A DNA stretch of 64,000 nt from Melastoma dodecandrum. Taxonomy: Eukaryota > Streptophyta > Magnoliopsida > Myrtales > Melastomataceae. The notes beneath the pieces are model-generated. The model did no database searches and was not told the DNA's origin. It saw only the letters and a program-made list of their open reading frames with translations. Positions 11,471 through 23,045 of this stretch are shown piece by piece. The position numbers and the translations under genes were made by a program. Positions within the stretch are counted from its first letter, which is position 1. Each line of letters starts with the position of its first letter. The stretch covers positions 310,001-374,000 of the forward strand of contig JARUPY010000083.1 of NCBI GenBank assembly GCA_029817715.1, read 5' to 3'.

Positions 11471-12448
11471 ATGGTTTTCTTTTTCTGGGCTCGACCTTCT
11501 GCCCAAGATCAGAAAATTTGCATCGAAAGGTAAGAAGAATGTTCAAAAAAATCACAGATCTCTCTTATTTCGTTTTTTTATTGATTTTTAGTATATAAAT
11601 TATGATTGTCTTTTAGTTTCTTGCAATCGTTCAATATTCTAAATGAACGACTACGTTCACACAGGGCTGGCCCTCTGAATTATGATGCCAAGTATAAAGG
11701 AGCAACTGCAAATTCAACTTCTACCTTGAAAGAAGACAAGGAGCTCTTAAACGATGGATTCTTCACCAACCATGCTCGAGTATTGGTTGGTTCCGGCCTT
11801 GAAACCTTTGAAAAGGGCAAAATCGCTCTTCAGAACTGGAGGTTTGTGCATTTCCTATGATCCTCAGCCCCCGTAGACTCACAATGTTTGACTACACTGT
11901 CTGTCTGCAGACATTTTGACTTGAAGTGGGCATTTGTCGACTCCAGTGCCCAAATTCAAAATGGTGTAAGGTTCTGCGTGTGTGCAAAGGAGTTTATACC
12001 TTGGTTTGTCATGCCTCTGGAGGTGGTTTATGTGACAGAGAACAGGAATAAGAAGAAAGGCATCGCCTTATATCGGTTTGGCAGTGGTACACTCCGTGGT
12101 CATTTACTGGTAAATAGCTATCCTGCATCTGGCTCAACTTTTATCTCGTGTCAAAAACTAAACTGTTTTAACAAATACCGGCATATGTTAATCTTATTGG
12201 TTTAGCCAATGGCATAAAGGAAGTGGAAATTCTTGTCTATGACCCCATCAGCGTGTGCTTTGCAGGCGGGGGAAGAGCGTTTCTCGATAGAACTAGACGA
12301 GAACAACCAAGTATGGTATGAGATATTGTCATTCTCGAAGCCGGCTCATCTTCTATCATTTATTGGATACCCCTACGTGCAGTGGCAGCAGAAGTTGTTT
12401 GCTAGTCAATCGGGAAATGCTTTGCTTAAGCATTTGAAAGCCTCTTAG
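11471..12448 (+). CDS. UPF0548 (DUF1990) protein, four exons
   Basis: Joining 11471-11529, 11665-11841, 11911-12109 and 12266-12448 gives 205 codons plus stop, with every intron GT...AG and the phase kept at each junction. The protein starts MVFFFWARPSAQDQ; it contains RAGPLNYDAKYKGAT, the NHARVLVGSG motif, and ends with ENNQVWYEILSFSKPAH and SFIGYPYVQWQQKLFASQS. These are signatures of the plant UPF0548/DUF1990 family, like Arabidopsis At2g17695, whose length is about the same. The biochemical role is not established. The start was chosen because exon 1 begins with the family's MVFL-type N-terminus; longer upstream frames at 11385 and 11401 are out of frame or leader. The gene looks complete. 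Confidence 0.88.
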
Positions 12449-13537
12449 TTTCTTTCATAATCAAACTTCACCCCCCGTGTTGAATGACCCTTTGTTAGCT
12501 GTATGTAACAAACCGAGTAAATTGTTGCCTAATCTTTGACGGTATCAACTTCCTTTAGTCATCTGCCTGCTAACATTGGCGATGTGTGAATTAGACACAA
12601 ATATGTAAGAGTCCTCTACCGAGTAGAATTGTAGAGACCTGTCGTCTGCTAAACTCCCAGGTACAAGAAACACAATGTAGGTCTTTGAAGTAAGCAGGGC
12701 CGGTCGGACCAATTAATTGACGAGAAGGTCACATCTCCAAAAATGATCAGGGCAGGCATGCTTTGGTAAGAAAGAGGTACCATCTTTGAGATGCAGGGGC
12801 CCAGAAAATGGAGATTCAAAGAGAAAGAAGATGTTGGAGTTTTCCACAGATATGCCGTTAATTTTTTTAAAAAATTGTGAAATATGATTGGTGTTTTCAA
12901 AACTCGCAATTGAAATAATTAAGTGGAAGGCTTGAAAATTCGCATTTCACTTGGTTATTTCAGTGACGAATTTTGAAAATTCATCTTTTTTATAAATTAG
13001 AAGTTGAGTTTTCGAAACCCATCACATCAGCTGTATTTTAGGAATATTAAAAACATAAACCGTGTTTCATAAATTTGTTTTAAGTGAAATGTAGAAAACT
13101 CGGATTTGCTTTAAGTCATGATTTTGATGGAAAGGTGAATGGGACAACTTTCGCTCGAGGAGATTTAAGGAATTATGGGCCATAGGTTGAAGCCCATAAC
13201 GCCTGAACCAATCCTATACAGAGTAGTGGAAGCATTTAAAGAGATCCAGGAAGCTGTGTAGGATATTGGTTCAGAGCGAAACAATCAAGTGTGTGGCCCA
13301 GCAAAAACAGAGAAAAGAGGGGGAGCCACGTAGAGAGAGGACTCGGGAAAAGCAACATATCGCCTGGATGGAGAGATACGAAGCACGATGGACGTGTGCT
13401 GGAGACAGCTTGCCTCGTCAGTTAACGGGAGATTCTCTTGGGATTTTGTTTATCGAGGACTCTTATGAGTATTTTAGAAGGCACGCAATCGCGATAACAT
13501 AATTGTACTCCGTTTAGATTGGGCCTTGATAACGTCA
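12449..13537. other. Intergenic, 3' side of the UPF0548 gene
   Basis: Up to about 12650 this may be the 3' untranslated region. Beyond it, short frames at 12649-12909 and 13266-13502 have no recognisable motif. Nothing else is supported. Confidence 0.35.
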
Positions 13538-14359
13538 CGTTAGACGCAGCCTACAAAATTTAGGCTTACATTAGTCATAATGTACAAAATAAAAAGCTTT
13601 TTTAGTAATAAATTAGTAATGTATAAATAATTACATTGTATAAAGTTGTAATTAGTACAAAACAAAATACCTTTGTAAAAAGTACAATTTTGTATTGTTT
13701 GTACATTATTAATCGTACTATTCAATTTTAATAAAATTATAGTACATGACTAAAAAATGATGTGGGCCTTATAATGTTGAACGGGCATGTACTAACTATC
13801 ACGAAAAGGTACAAAAAATTTTTGTACATATTTATAACTATTGTTTCTACATTACTAATGTAAACGGTAATTCCCGAACCTCTATCCTAACCTGTTATAG
13901 GTGTGATTTTACATAAATGCCAATAATGTACAAATAATATTTGTACATATCTAAAAAAAATTTTGTACGTTTTCGTGTTAATTAGTACAAGCCCGTTCAA
14001 CATTACAAGGCGCACAACGATTTTTTAGTAATGTATTAGAATTTTACTAATATTGAACAATAAGTTTATTAATGTATGAACAATTTCATTGTACAAAGTT
14101 ACACGCGCGATAAAATTCAAGATTAGCCAAAATCAAAATAAAAACAAAAGTTGTTGATAAAATTATATAACAAACTAAGTTAATGACAAAACAAAAAGTT
14201 TGCTCAAAGTTAAGGCCGCAAACGTATATTTTGCCTTTGTATAATGTACAACTTTGTACAATGAAATTGTTTGTAAATTATTAAAACACTACTAAAAAAG
14301 CTTTTTATTTTGTACATTATGACTAATGTAAGCGTAGATTTTGTACAGTGCGTCTAACG
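13538..14359. mobile_element. MITE-like element with terminal and subterminal inverted repeats
   Basis: The left end CGTTAGACGCAGCCTACAAA and about 65 following bases are repeated in reverse complement at the right end, finishing GTGCGTCTAACG at 14359. A second inverted pair lies inside: GGCCTTATAATGTTGAACGG near 13765 and its complement near 13985. The 822-bp unit has no transposase, only AT-rich DNA, as expected of a non-autonomous DNA transposon. No clear target duplication was found, so the superfamily is open. One arm of a different MITE (see 14597-15174) is embedded at about 14106-14240. Confidence 0.75.
14106..14240. repeat. Single arm of the 14597-15174 MITE family
   Basis: This stretch shares AAGATTAGCCAAAATCAA, ATAACAAACTAAGTTAATGA and CGTATATTTTGCCTTT with the right arm of the neighbouring MITE. 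Only one arm is present, inside another element. Confidence 0.6.
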
Positions 14360-14596
14360 TCCCTTGAACTGAATGTTAGCCGTGTTTGTTTATATTTGAG
14401 AGGAAAAGAAAAGAACGAGAAACGCAACCAAAAGAAATTCCTCTCCCTTTTTTTCTTCTTCAAATTTTACTTTCTCGTTGTTGCTATTCCCTTGCTTTTA
14501 TACTATGTTTGATTACCAATGGAATTCGGGGGAATTTAGTTTCCTTGAGAAAAATGGGGTCATTGTTAACTTTTTAAAAACACAAAAGGATATTAC

Positions 14597-15174
14597 TATT
14601 TTCAAAAGGCAAAATATACGATAATATCAAAAATTATTACGAAACTTTGCTTTGTCAAAAACTTAGTTTGTTATACGATTTTGTCACTAACATTTATTTC
14701 TATATTGATTTTGGCCAATCTTGAATTTTTACCGTGAGAAAATTAAACAAGGCCTTAATATTGTCTAACATTTCTCTTATAGTAGTTGAGTTCCGACCTC
14801 TCATTGCATCGTATTGCAATCCACCTTACACGTAGTAGTAACCTCACAATAGAGCCATCATCAGGCCTTCATTGATTTTATAGATTCTTAACAGTATCAA
14901 TAACTATAGTCCAACTTTGGTTTCCAATTTACTTAATCTAACTATTAAAATCCTATAATAACAAAACACATGAGAGGTTTCAATATTATTACCCATTTTT
15001 TTTTACTTTTATAATCAATAATTGAAATTTATAGATTAAGGCCTGATTGGTTTTCTCATGGTAAAATCCAAGATTGGCTAAAATCAATATAGAAATAAAA
15101 GTTAATGACAAAATCGTATAACAAACTAAGTTTTTAACGAAACAAAAAGTCGTATATTTTATCTTTTCAAAATA
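14597..15174. mobile_element. MITE with about 140-bp terminal inverted repeats
   Basis: 14597-14757 and 15038-15174 are inverted repeats of each other; the outermost bases are TATTTTCAAAAGGCAAAATA on the left and the near complement on the right. Inner arm ends read CAAGGCCTTA / TAAGGCCTGA. The centre is about 280 bp of AT-rich DNA with no ORF. It interrupts the left terminal region of the PIF-like element, whose flanks are contiguous in the other copies. No target duplication was recognised. Confidence 0.7.
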
Positions 15175-15600
15175 ATTGAAATGAGTTCCCATCCTCTGTT
15201 TTTTTTTAAATCGATTACCATATAACTTAGTTACATCCCAAATAGAAACCATAGTCAAAACAATTCTTCGATGCTTCGCCGTCCAAAACACCCTACGCCT
15301 ATGATGCGCTATGAACACAAGGGGAATCAATTTGCTGTCACGCAATCGTTGATTCAAGAGGTGATTCTTCTTCTCTGTGTACGTGTGGTATTCTTCCTCC
15401 CTGTTTTCAAGCTTGCGCTTGCTCCGTCGTCTCTCTCGGGCAAAAGGTACATAGGAACACGAAACTCTCCTTCCACCTCCTTCACTTTTCCTTCTCATGT
15501 GCTCTGTTCTCCCTACCAAAGTTGCCCGGTGTTCTCTCCCCTATCCTCCCAAACTTTCACTTTTGATTGTCCCCTTACTCGTAGGAAAATTCTTTTCCCT
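15175..15600. repeat. Left terminal region of the PIF-like element
   Basis: This is the reverse complement, at roughly 80 percent identity by eye, of 28000-28350 and its duplicate at 37840-38130 plus 44973-45030. Shared landmarks include CCCAAATAGAAACC, TTCGATGCTTC, GAACACAAGGGGAATCAA and ACACGAAACTC. The reading frames over it (14989-15519 minus, 15271-15627 plus) are probably not genes. Confidence 0.65.
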
Positions 15601-15633
15601 CCAAAAGTAATTTTTTATAGGTATTGACCAGAA

Positions 15634-15662
15634 AGATGTATATATATATATATATATATATA
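15634..15662. repeat. (TA)n microsatellite
   Basis: About 14 consecutive TA dinucleotides just upstream of the PIF transposase remnant. Confidence 0.9.
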
Positions 15663-16103
15663 GATAATCTCTCTCTATTTTTATATTACAGAATCCATTT
15701 TAATAACACTTCAGTATGAAACTGATTTTGGAAATGTTAGGCGGAATACTTTATGAAATTATGGAATGCATTTTCATCCATGATTAATTTTATATGAAAT
15801 TGATTTCAAACACTATGTTTTGTTGCATTGCATAATACTTTATGAGGCGTTGAGTTGTTTTGTTGCTTACACAATACAATTGATATGACGTGAGCTTTTA
15901 TGGAGGTATTGTCGAGAATATCTTATCAAAAGATATTTCACGTAATGATGATGATAAATAATTATTGACTGAATTGATTGCGTGGCAGCGAATATGCGCT
16001 GAAGGGGTGGCCTAAGAGTTGTGTTGCATGGTTACATCTGGCTGGAGTGGCAATTGTGTTGCATTCAATGTAGCCTAGAATTTCAGAACTTGAAAGGGAT
16101 AAC

Positions 16104-17350
16104 ATGAGAAGGACACTGTTGAAAATTTTAATAGAGAATGATAGTAACTGTCAAGGAATCCTTCCGATGAATCAAACTGCTTTTCAGATGTTGTGTGATA
16201 AATTGAATAGGACAGGGCGTTTAAAAGATTGCGGTCATCCAAGTATTCCAGAGCAAGGAGCAATATTCTTATTCATGCTTGGTCAAAGATTTACAAATAG
16301 ATCTATTGCCTTCTTCATGTGTTGCTCTGGAGATAAGTTATGCAACCGGTGATAAGTCGATATTTTCATAATGTTATGCAACCGGTGATAAGTTCAGAGG
16401 AAAAGCTAGTTAAACCGCCTACTTCTAGTGATCAATCTCAAGTAATACGTCAAAGTGCAAGGTTTTATCCTATTTTAAGATATGTATCACACTTCTAAAT
16501 TTAACTGTATTAAATTTATTTGTTTAGTTGTGTAGTAGTGTTATTTAATTTGGGATTGTTTCTTTATTTTAGGATTGTTTAGGAGCAATAATATATGGAA
16601 CTCATGTGCGAGTTAAAGTTCCTAAGGAAGATGCATCATGATATCGAGGGTGAAAGGACTGGCCGATGCAAAATGTCCTAGCACGTTGTTCATTCGATTT
16701 GCGATTTATATACGTATTGGCCGGGTGGGAAGGATCAACATCAGATTCACGTGTTTTAAGAAATGTGTTGACTAGAGAAGAACCCTTATCGATTCCTAAT
16801 GGTAAAACGATACGCCATCTCATCAATTGCTTTCATATAAATTATATGTTGACAACAAATTATATGTTACATGAAAGTATTATCTTGTCGACGCATGATT
16901 TGTTTTGACGAGTTAGTTCTTGTCACCTGATGGTCGGACAAGATATCACTTGAAGAAGTATTCAATGCGTGGACCGCAAAATGCTCAAGAATTGTTTAAC
17001 CATCGACCTGCGTCGCTTCGAAATACTATAGAATGAGTATTTGGAATATTAAAGAAGAGGTTTCCAATCACTGCTAGCGGTTCAGAGGCTCAATATTCAT
17101 ACAAAAGTATGACAAATATAACTTGTTGTGTTCTACATAATTTCTTGATATCATGTGATCCGAGTGACTTTATGGGGGGAATTTCTAATATCCAATCATG
17201 TGAATCGAATGATGAACATGTTTTTGATGAAGATACAACAATAGTCGATGATACAGCCGGGGAGTATCAAAAGGGGAAAGCATTATGTGATCGTATTTCT
17301 GCGGAGATGTGGGAAGATAATTGTAATATTACGAATGTCGAAGAAATTTA
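16104..17350 (+). pseudogene. PIF/Harbinger transposase (HARBI1-like), broken
   Basis: An N-terminal block MNQTAFQMLCDKLNRTGRLK with EQGAIFLFMLGQ is the helical region of plant PIF transposases. After a probable intron ending near 16572, the DDE nuclease follows: THVRVKVPKEDA, then [20 protein letters not shown] and GSTSDSRVL (second catalytic Asp present), later GPQNAQELFNHR, IE-stop-VFGILKKRFPI (the Glu is present) and CCVLHNFL. The expected first catalytic Asp in the GAIDGTH motif is lost: the sequence reads GAIIYGTH. Several stops (for example near 16640 and 17035) and a 21-bp duplication (16337-16357 and 16373-16393) break the frame. It is dead as a transposase. Confidence 0.8.
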
Positions 17351-17720
17351 ATGATAAATGAAGAGTTATTTTTGGTGGCTTAATCCGTCAGCTATACCGA
17401 TCAACGTTACAATCACTTTTGCTTTCCTGCTGTCGTGCTTAATCTCAAGTGTCTCTATTCTGGTGCAAGAAAGAAAAAACTGTCAACAAGCCACGCCATC
17501 ACTGAAAATTATAAGTATTGAGTAGTCATGACGTACCAAAAAGGCAAGGCTATTACGAATGTTAGGGATGGAGCAGAAGAACTTTAATGATTAATGACTA
17601 ACCACTAAACATGTCAATACATATCTGAAACATGTCATTACATAATTCAAAAGCTCATGTTAGAAATTACATACATATCGATAATTTATAATTACAAACT
17701 TATCATCAAAATGGTATAAC
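17351..17720. other. 3' flank of the transposase remnant
   Basis: 370 bases with no gene, AT-rich. By position this is the interior of the PIF-like element up to the Athila insertion point. Confidence 0.4.
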
Positions 17721-18870
17721 TGGTCGCAGAATTCGCACACCTCAAGTATACGGATCGCAACAAGTAATATAGATATGAGTAGAGTTATCGTTCCCACGAG
17801 GATAGCAATTAAAATCCTTTAGCATACACAATTGCAATTTTTATGTAGCCAAGCAAATATGAAAAAATTGAGTTTTTAAATTAGAAAACTAAACTAGCAA
17901 GAAATAAATATCGAAAAGCAAAGAATCTGAATTCAATAGACGGAAAAGCCTAGGATCAAGTATCCCCTCCTTGTTTGGTTAAACCCCTTCACTCGTTTAT
18001 CCCAATATTTATACTAATTCTGTTTACTAACCGGATTCTTATGTCCCTAAGTGCCTCTCCCGAGTTTACAAAGGATTATTCTAAACCACCGTAAACCTAT
18101 ATCCCTATAGTGAATTACGAAGGCCAGAACACATTCAGATTCAATCCTTTATCGGTTACCTATAAGTATATCTCCCGATACTACTTACTAGCCAATTCGC
18201 TCCCGCAATATTAACCAAGGCAATTTCGTTCCCGTTCTCTTCTAAAATTCCTCTCCCGAGTTTAAGTTAGGATAACAAATCAATACAATTCGGTGATCAG
18301 ACAAATTGCATGCATTAAGATCAAACGAAATAAATAAACATCAAAGCACGAATTTGTTCTAAAACGAGTTCAGGAAATTCAACTATGCAATTCGGTTCAA
18401 CATAATCCTAGCAAAGAAAGTTTAGCCGGACATTGTTTCCGAGACACAATTCAAATAAACGAAAAGCATCCTAAAACAATAAGCTAACTCCCTTCTTCTC
18501 CCTCTGGTCGAATCCTTCTCTTCGTCGGGTCCTCTTCTTTAGCCTTTAGGAACGAAGTTCTTTTATTGTCCTAAAAAATAAAACCTAGAGAATCTCTGAA
18601 AATCTGGAAAAAATATTTTTTTCTCTTCAATTAGTCATCCTCCCACGTGTAACCTTCAAGTCTTTCCCTTTGTCAGAATCTTTGTAGATATGCCGAAATC
18701 TTCTTGTTTCCGTTTTTATCTAAAATAAACCCAAAATTCGACAGTATCCAAATTCTCGAGAGTAATGTAAAATAACAAGAAATAATATAAAATAAGCGCA
18801 ATATTCTACAAATCTAACAAATCATAGGTATGAAATTGACATAAATAACTCTACTTTCATAGAGTTATCA
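17721..18870 (-). repeat. 3' LTR of the Athila-type element
   Basis: 1150 bp, full length; on plus it starts TGGTCGCAGAATTCGC and ends AGAGTTATCA. Its first 660 bases are nearly identical to 23426-24083, so the insertion is fairly recent. Confidence 0.85.
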
Positions 18871-18886
18871 CACCCCCAAACCTAAA
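18871..18886 (-). other. Polypurine tract of the Athila-type element
   Basis: On minus it reads TTTAGGTTTGGGGGTG, directly before the TGATAACTC start of the 3' LTR. This is where plus-strand DNA synthesis is primed in this family. Confidence 0.7.
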
Positions 18887-20082
18887 TTTTGCTAGTCCCG
18901 AGCAAAGATAAAAACTAAACGACTCTCTTCAGCAAACCCAAGTCACTCAAACGTGGCCATAACATTCTCAAACATGGTCACATTCTTCTCATGCATATCG
19001 ATTCCATTCAGTACCTAGCATGCTCAATTAAAAGCTTTAAAATACAATAACTTCATCCCAGTAAGTTGCACACTCAACATTAACAAGCATACACTCCTAA
19101 TAGCTCATGTCAACCAGGAACTTGCAAAGATCACCACAAACATCACTATCCACTTATCAAAGGTTTTCCCTTTTTTTTTTTATTACTCTTTCTTTTTCTT
19201 TTTTACGGTTGCACGACTCTAAATGTATCATCTAATTCTGGCAAAAGCTCATGTAGCGATTTCTCAATCAATGACTCTCGGTTCAGTTGAACCAAGGCAT
19301 TAGGTGATAAGGCACCCCTCGAATCAATCACTCAAGCTAGCATGGAAGACTCACACCACAAGCACATATTCAGGCAACATCATTTTTTCTATATTCTTTT
19401 TTTTCTTTTTCCTTTTTTTTTTCTTTTCAATTTTTGCCTGAACATTGGTACTCAGAGCCTTGGCAACCTTATTGTTTTTTTTTTTATCACAATGACCAAA
19501 GACTTCGTTTCAAGAGATAATTCAGGCTACTCCACTCGTCACTAGTCACCATGCATTCTAAGGAGATGTAGCCTACCCCCGCTAAGCACGTTTCCTACTG
19601 GGAGATCTCTCTTTTTTTTTTAATTCGAAAAATTTGGCACACTAAGCAAAGAATTTCTTCTTTCCGCACTTACGAATGGAACCCTTAAGCGCATCATTGA
19701 ATAAAGACATTCCCTGTTCGAGTTTCTAAGGCTACGCTGAGGAGTACCTAAACATAACTCACCCTTACTAAATATCAATTCCAAAATTTAACACCACTCA
19801 ATGTCACACGACACCCCCAAGCCTAAACAAAGCAACGTCCTCGGTGCGAAAGTGAATAAGTGAGATATACTCAAAAAGAGATAGAGGGTGTGTACTCACT
19901 CCGCTATAGCATCTGAGTCGCTATCCTCATAGTCCTCATCAAACATCGAAGGTGGAGTTGGTTGCTTCGTGATTTTCGGTGCGTGAGCACTTCCCTGGAA
20001 AAGAGAAATAAATGGATTAGGGTAAGAAGGAATAATTGACCGAGATTTTTTTTTTTTAATTTTAAATAATTTTTTTTTTGGT
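18887..20082 (-). other. Non-coding 3' region of the Athila-type element
   Basis: Contains several T-rich tracts (19170-19200, 19380-19430, 19470-19490, 19610-19625). A short open frame ends at 19896 with an acidic tail (FDEDYEDSDSD); it may be what is left of an additional ORF. Nothing else is recognisable. Confidence 0.45.
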
Positions 20083-20345
20083 TGCAGCTGCACAAGATAT
20101 CCGATGCAGCTGCACGAAGTTTCTGTGGATTTAAGGTCGTCATGGTGTAGCTGCGCAAGATTTTCGTGCAACTGCACGAAGTTTCTGTGGTTATGTTGTC
20201 TCAGCGGTGCAGCTGCACGAAATTTTGATGCCACTGCACAAAGTTTCTGTGGTTCTGTGCTCCCGTCAGTGCAGCTGCACGAAATTTCCGTGCAGCAGCA
20301 CAAAGTTTCTGTGGCTTCCCATCCGTCTGCGTTGCAGCTGGCCGA
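20083..20345. repeat. 62-bp tandem repeat inside the Athila-type element
   Basis: About four copies of a unit with GTGCAGCTGCACGAA and AAGTTTCTGTGG landmarks; unit starts at about 20145, 20207 and 20269 are 62 bases apart. It lies between the integrase end and the 3' LTR. It creates short frames on both strands that are unlikely to be proteins. Confidence 0.8.
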
Positions 20346-20446
20346 CTTTTTTGCTTTTCACCACTAAATATGACAATAGAAGACATTAAATTGAAATAAC
20401 AATCAAAATGAAAGTAACTAGACCTACGAAAAACGAAAAAAATAAG

Positions 20447-21640
20447 AAAGAACTTGGGTTGCCTCCCAAGAAGCGCTTGATTTTACGTCCTCGGCTTGAC
20501 GTTCTCAAGTAATCATGCTTCGCTCATCAACAATGTTGATTGTCCTTGATCGACACTTCCTCCCAAATAGTGCTTCACTCTACTTGCATTTACTTTGAAC
20601 TTACCTTGGTCATTCAACCTCTCCAATTAAAGGGCTCCATACGGAAACACTTGGGTAATTTTGAACGGCCCTGACCAACGAGATTTCAATTTGCCAGGAA
20701 ACACTTTTAAACGTGAGTTAAAAAGTAAAACGAGCTGGCCTGGTTTGAACTGTCGATCTTTGATGCGTTGATCATGCCATTTCTTCGTTTTATCTTTATG
20801 GATCCTTGAATTCTCATATGCATCCAGCCGAAATTCTTCAAGTTCATCGAGTTAAAGTAATCGTTGTTTACCTGCAATTTCAAAATCAAGATTAAGCTTC
20901 TGGATTGCCCAAAACGCTTTGTGCTCTAGCTCAACGGGTAAGTGACAAGCTTTCCCGTAAACCAATTTGTACGGTGAGGTCCCAATTGGTGTCTTATAAG
21001 CTGTCCTATAAGCCCATAAAGCATCATCCAATTTACGCGACCAATCCTTCCGATTTGGGCTAACCGTCTTTTCCAAGATTCTTTTGATTTCTCTATTGGA
21101 TACTTCAACTTGACCACTCGTCTGAGGATGATAGGCCAATGCTACCTTATGGTTCACGCCATATTTCTTCATGAGGGCATTGAATTTGGCATTACAGAAG
21201 TGTGAACCTCCGTCACTTATTATTACACGTGGTGTCCCGAATCGTGTGAATATCTGCTTTAGAAACTTCAAAACTCCACTAGCATCGTTAGTAGGCAAAG
21301 CAATAGCTTCTACCCATTTTGACACATAATCCACAGCTACAAGAATATATCGGTTTCTAAACGATTCAACGAATGGTTCCATGAAATCAATCCCCCATAC
21401 GTCAAAAATTTCAACTTCTAAAATATTTTTCAAAGGCAATTCATTGCGGCGAGATATATTACCAAAACGTTGACAGCAATCACAATGAGCAACAAATTGG
21501 TGTGCATCCTTAAATAATGAAGGGTAGAAAAAACCTGATTGAAGAACCTTTGCCGCGGTTTTGTGGCCACCGTGGTGCCCACCATAAGGCGACGCGTGGC
21601 ACTGTTCCAATATCTTCTGCATTTCCTCCTCCGGTACACA
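20447..21640 (-). pseudogene. Athila-type integrase, C-terminal part frameshifted
   Basis: The ORF at 21622-20852 (256 residues) carries the zinc-binding tail ([10 protein letters not shown]), then the DDE core ([10 protein letters not shown], then [10 protein letters not shown], then [16 protein letters not shown] with the Glu). All three catalytic acidic residues are visible. A stop follows QRLL; the next segment continues as LDELEEFRLDAYENSRIHKD, PGQLVLLFNSRL and SRWSGPFKITQVFP in interrupted frame to about 20447, the usual integrase C-terminus. It inserts retrotransposon cDNA into chromosomes. Upstream it joins gag at about 21640 without protease or RT. Confidence 0.8.
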
Positions 21641-22053
21641 CCGCTACAGGGGATAGTGAACTTACCTGGGTTCTTTAATTTCGGTGGTTGCTTAAAGACA
21701 TCTAGAAACTTTCTGAATTGATGCTCGTCAGTAGATTTTTTAAGCCTTTGCGGAAAATGAATTTTGGGTACAAATGATGGTTTTGAGGTGTGTACCTTTG
21801 TGGTTGCGACATCAGTCGATCCCTTATCATTTGTCTCGCCTCCTCCTTCGCTTGTTTTCTGTTTGTGGCGTTTCTCTCTAGCTTGTTCCTTCTCCACCTC
21901 CATCTTTTCGAAGGCTTCTTCGAAATCACGACCATTGCGAAGGGTGACGGCGTTGCAATGCTCTCTTTTGGGATTTACCTCGGTGTTGCTTGGTAAAGTT
22001 CCATGTGGTCTGCTGGTGATAGAACTTGCAATTTGCCCTATTTGCACTTCCAA
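21430..22053 (-). pseudogene. Athila gag 3' part joined to the integrase region by deletion
   Basis: 207-residue frame starting MEVQIGQIA. It continues the gag ORF after a stop and frameshift near 22040, with the family motifs AVTLRNGRDF, FVPKIHFPQRLKK and NPGKFTIPC. In intact Athila elements the last motif leads into the protease. Here the frame passes straight into sequence that in another frame encodes the start of the integrase, so the deletion breakpoint lies close to 21640-21655. Confidence 0.7.
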
Positions 22054-23045
22054 TTGTTTAATGGATTAGCATGGTCCTTCAGGATCATCTCTTGACGTTT
22101 TTGAACCTCCTCTTGTTGTTTCCGGGTCTCCTCCTGACTGGCAAGCAACCGAGTTAGTAATTCATCAACATTAGGCCTATTCTCACCTGCCGGTGGCTGT
22201 TTTGTGGTCATAAAACCAGGAGGCTGATTCATCCTCGGTTGACTTGGTTCTTGTGGCCCTGCATTTTTTCTCCATGAGAAGTTTGGGTGGTTTCTCCATC
22301 CAGGATTGTAGGTGATGGAAAACGGGTTGTTCCGTGGATTGGAGCCTACATAATTTACTTCTGGCGCTTCTACCTGGTCCTCGTCTGCCTGCACATCATA
22401 ATACATGCTATTAGATATCGGTTTTGGAGTTCGGAGAGAAGCGACTTCCCTGGTGAGCTTCTCAAGCTGAGCGTTTATAGATGTCACTGTATCCATTTGA
22501 TACAGCCCGGCGACTCCTCTTGTTGATGTTTTCCGCTGACCGTTGTTGGCGATTTGTTCGAACAACTCCAGAGATTCCTCAGGTGTCTTGTTCATCAAAG
22601 TTCCTCCTGCAGCAGAATCTACTGTGGATTGAAGCTGATCTGCCAAACCATCGTAGAAGCTTTGCACGAGCATCCACTTTGGGATCTCATGGTGTGGGCA
22701 TAGACGTAATAATTCTTTGAAATGCTCCCAAGCTTCATACATGGATTCAGTTGAATGTTGACGGAAGGTTGTGATCTCGCTCCTGATCCTTACGGTTCGG
22801 CTCGGTGGGAAGTATTTGGCCAAGAATAGCTTCGAAAGATCCTCCCATGATCGGACTTCCTCTTCCGGCAAGGAATAAAGCCATGATCGAGCCTTGTCCC
22901 ATAAAGAAAACGGAAACAATCTCATTCGGACTGCCTCGGCTGAAACTCCATTGCATCTAAACGTGTCGCATAAATCCTCGAAGCGAGTGAGGTGCCAGTG
23001 AGGGTCTTCGTTTGTCAAGCCTCCAAAACTAGAGTTCTCAATCAT
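22038..23045 (-). CDS. Athila-type gag
   Basis: 335-residue frame. The core reads IENSSFGGLTNEDPHWHLTR, FRCNGVSAEAVRMRLFPFSL, DKARSWLYSLP and FLAKYFPPSRT, the standard Athila retrotransposon gag domain; the C-terminal half is Gln/Arg-rich with a coiled-coil-like QEETRKQQEEVQKRQEM segment. Gag forms the particle in which reverse transcription takes place. The N-terminal Met may be internal, since the leader to the primer-binding site is about 360 bases and Athila gags usually begin further upstream. An intact gag could still be complemented by a full-length partner. Confidence 0.75.
   Translation of the reverse strand: MIENSSFGGLTNEDPHWHLTRFEDLCDTFRCNGVSAEAVRMRLFPFSLWDKARSWLYSLPEEEVRSWEDLSKLFLAKYFPPSRTVRIRSEITTFRQHSTESMYEAWEHFKELLRLCPHHEIPKWMLVQSFYDGLADQLQSTVDSAAGGTLMNKTPEESLELFEQIANNGQRKTSTRGVAGLYQMDTVTSINAQLEKLTREVASLRTPKPISNSMYYDVQADEDQVEAPEVNYVGSNPRNNPFSITYNPGWRNHPNFSWRKNAGPQEPSQPRMNQPPGFMTTKQPPAGENRPNVDELLTRLLASQEETRKQQEEVQKRQEMILKDHANPLNNWKCK

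Noticed and set aside
11385..11598. Upstream frames of 65-68 residues overlapping UPF0548 exon 1
   Set aside because: They read through the exon 1 donor and are in other frames or use leader sequence; the MVFFFW start at 11471 gives the family N-terminus and consistent splicing.
14989..15627. 176-residue minus ORF and 118-residue plus ORF
   Set aside because: Both overlap the PIF-like terminal region and a MITE arm; the sequence is repeated non-coding DNA elsewhere in the window.
19896..20389. Cys/Ala-rich ORFs on both strands
   Set aside because: They are frames through the 62-bp tandem repeat.
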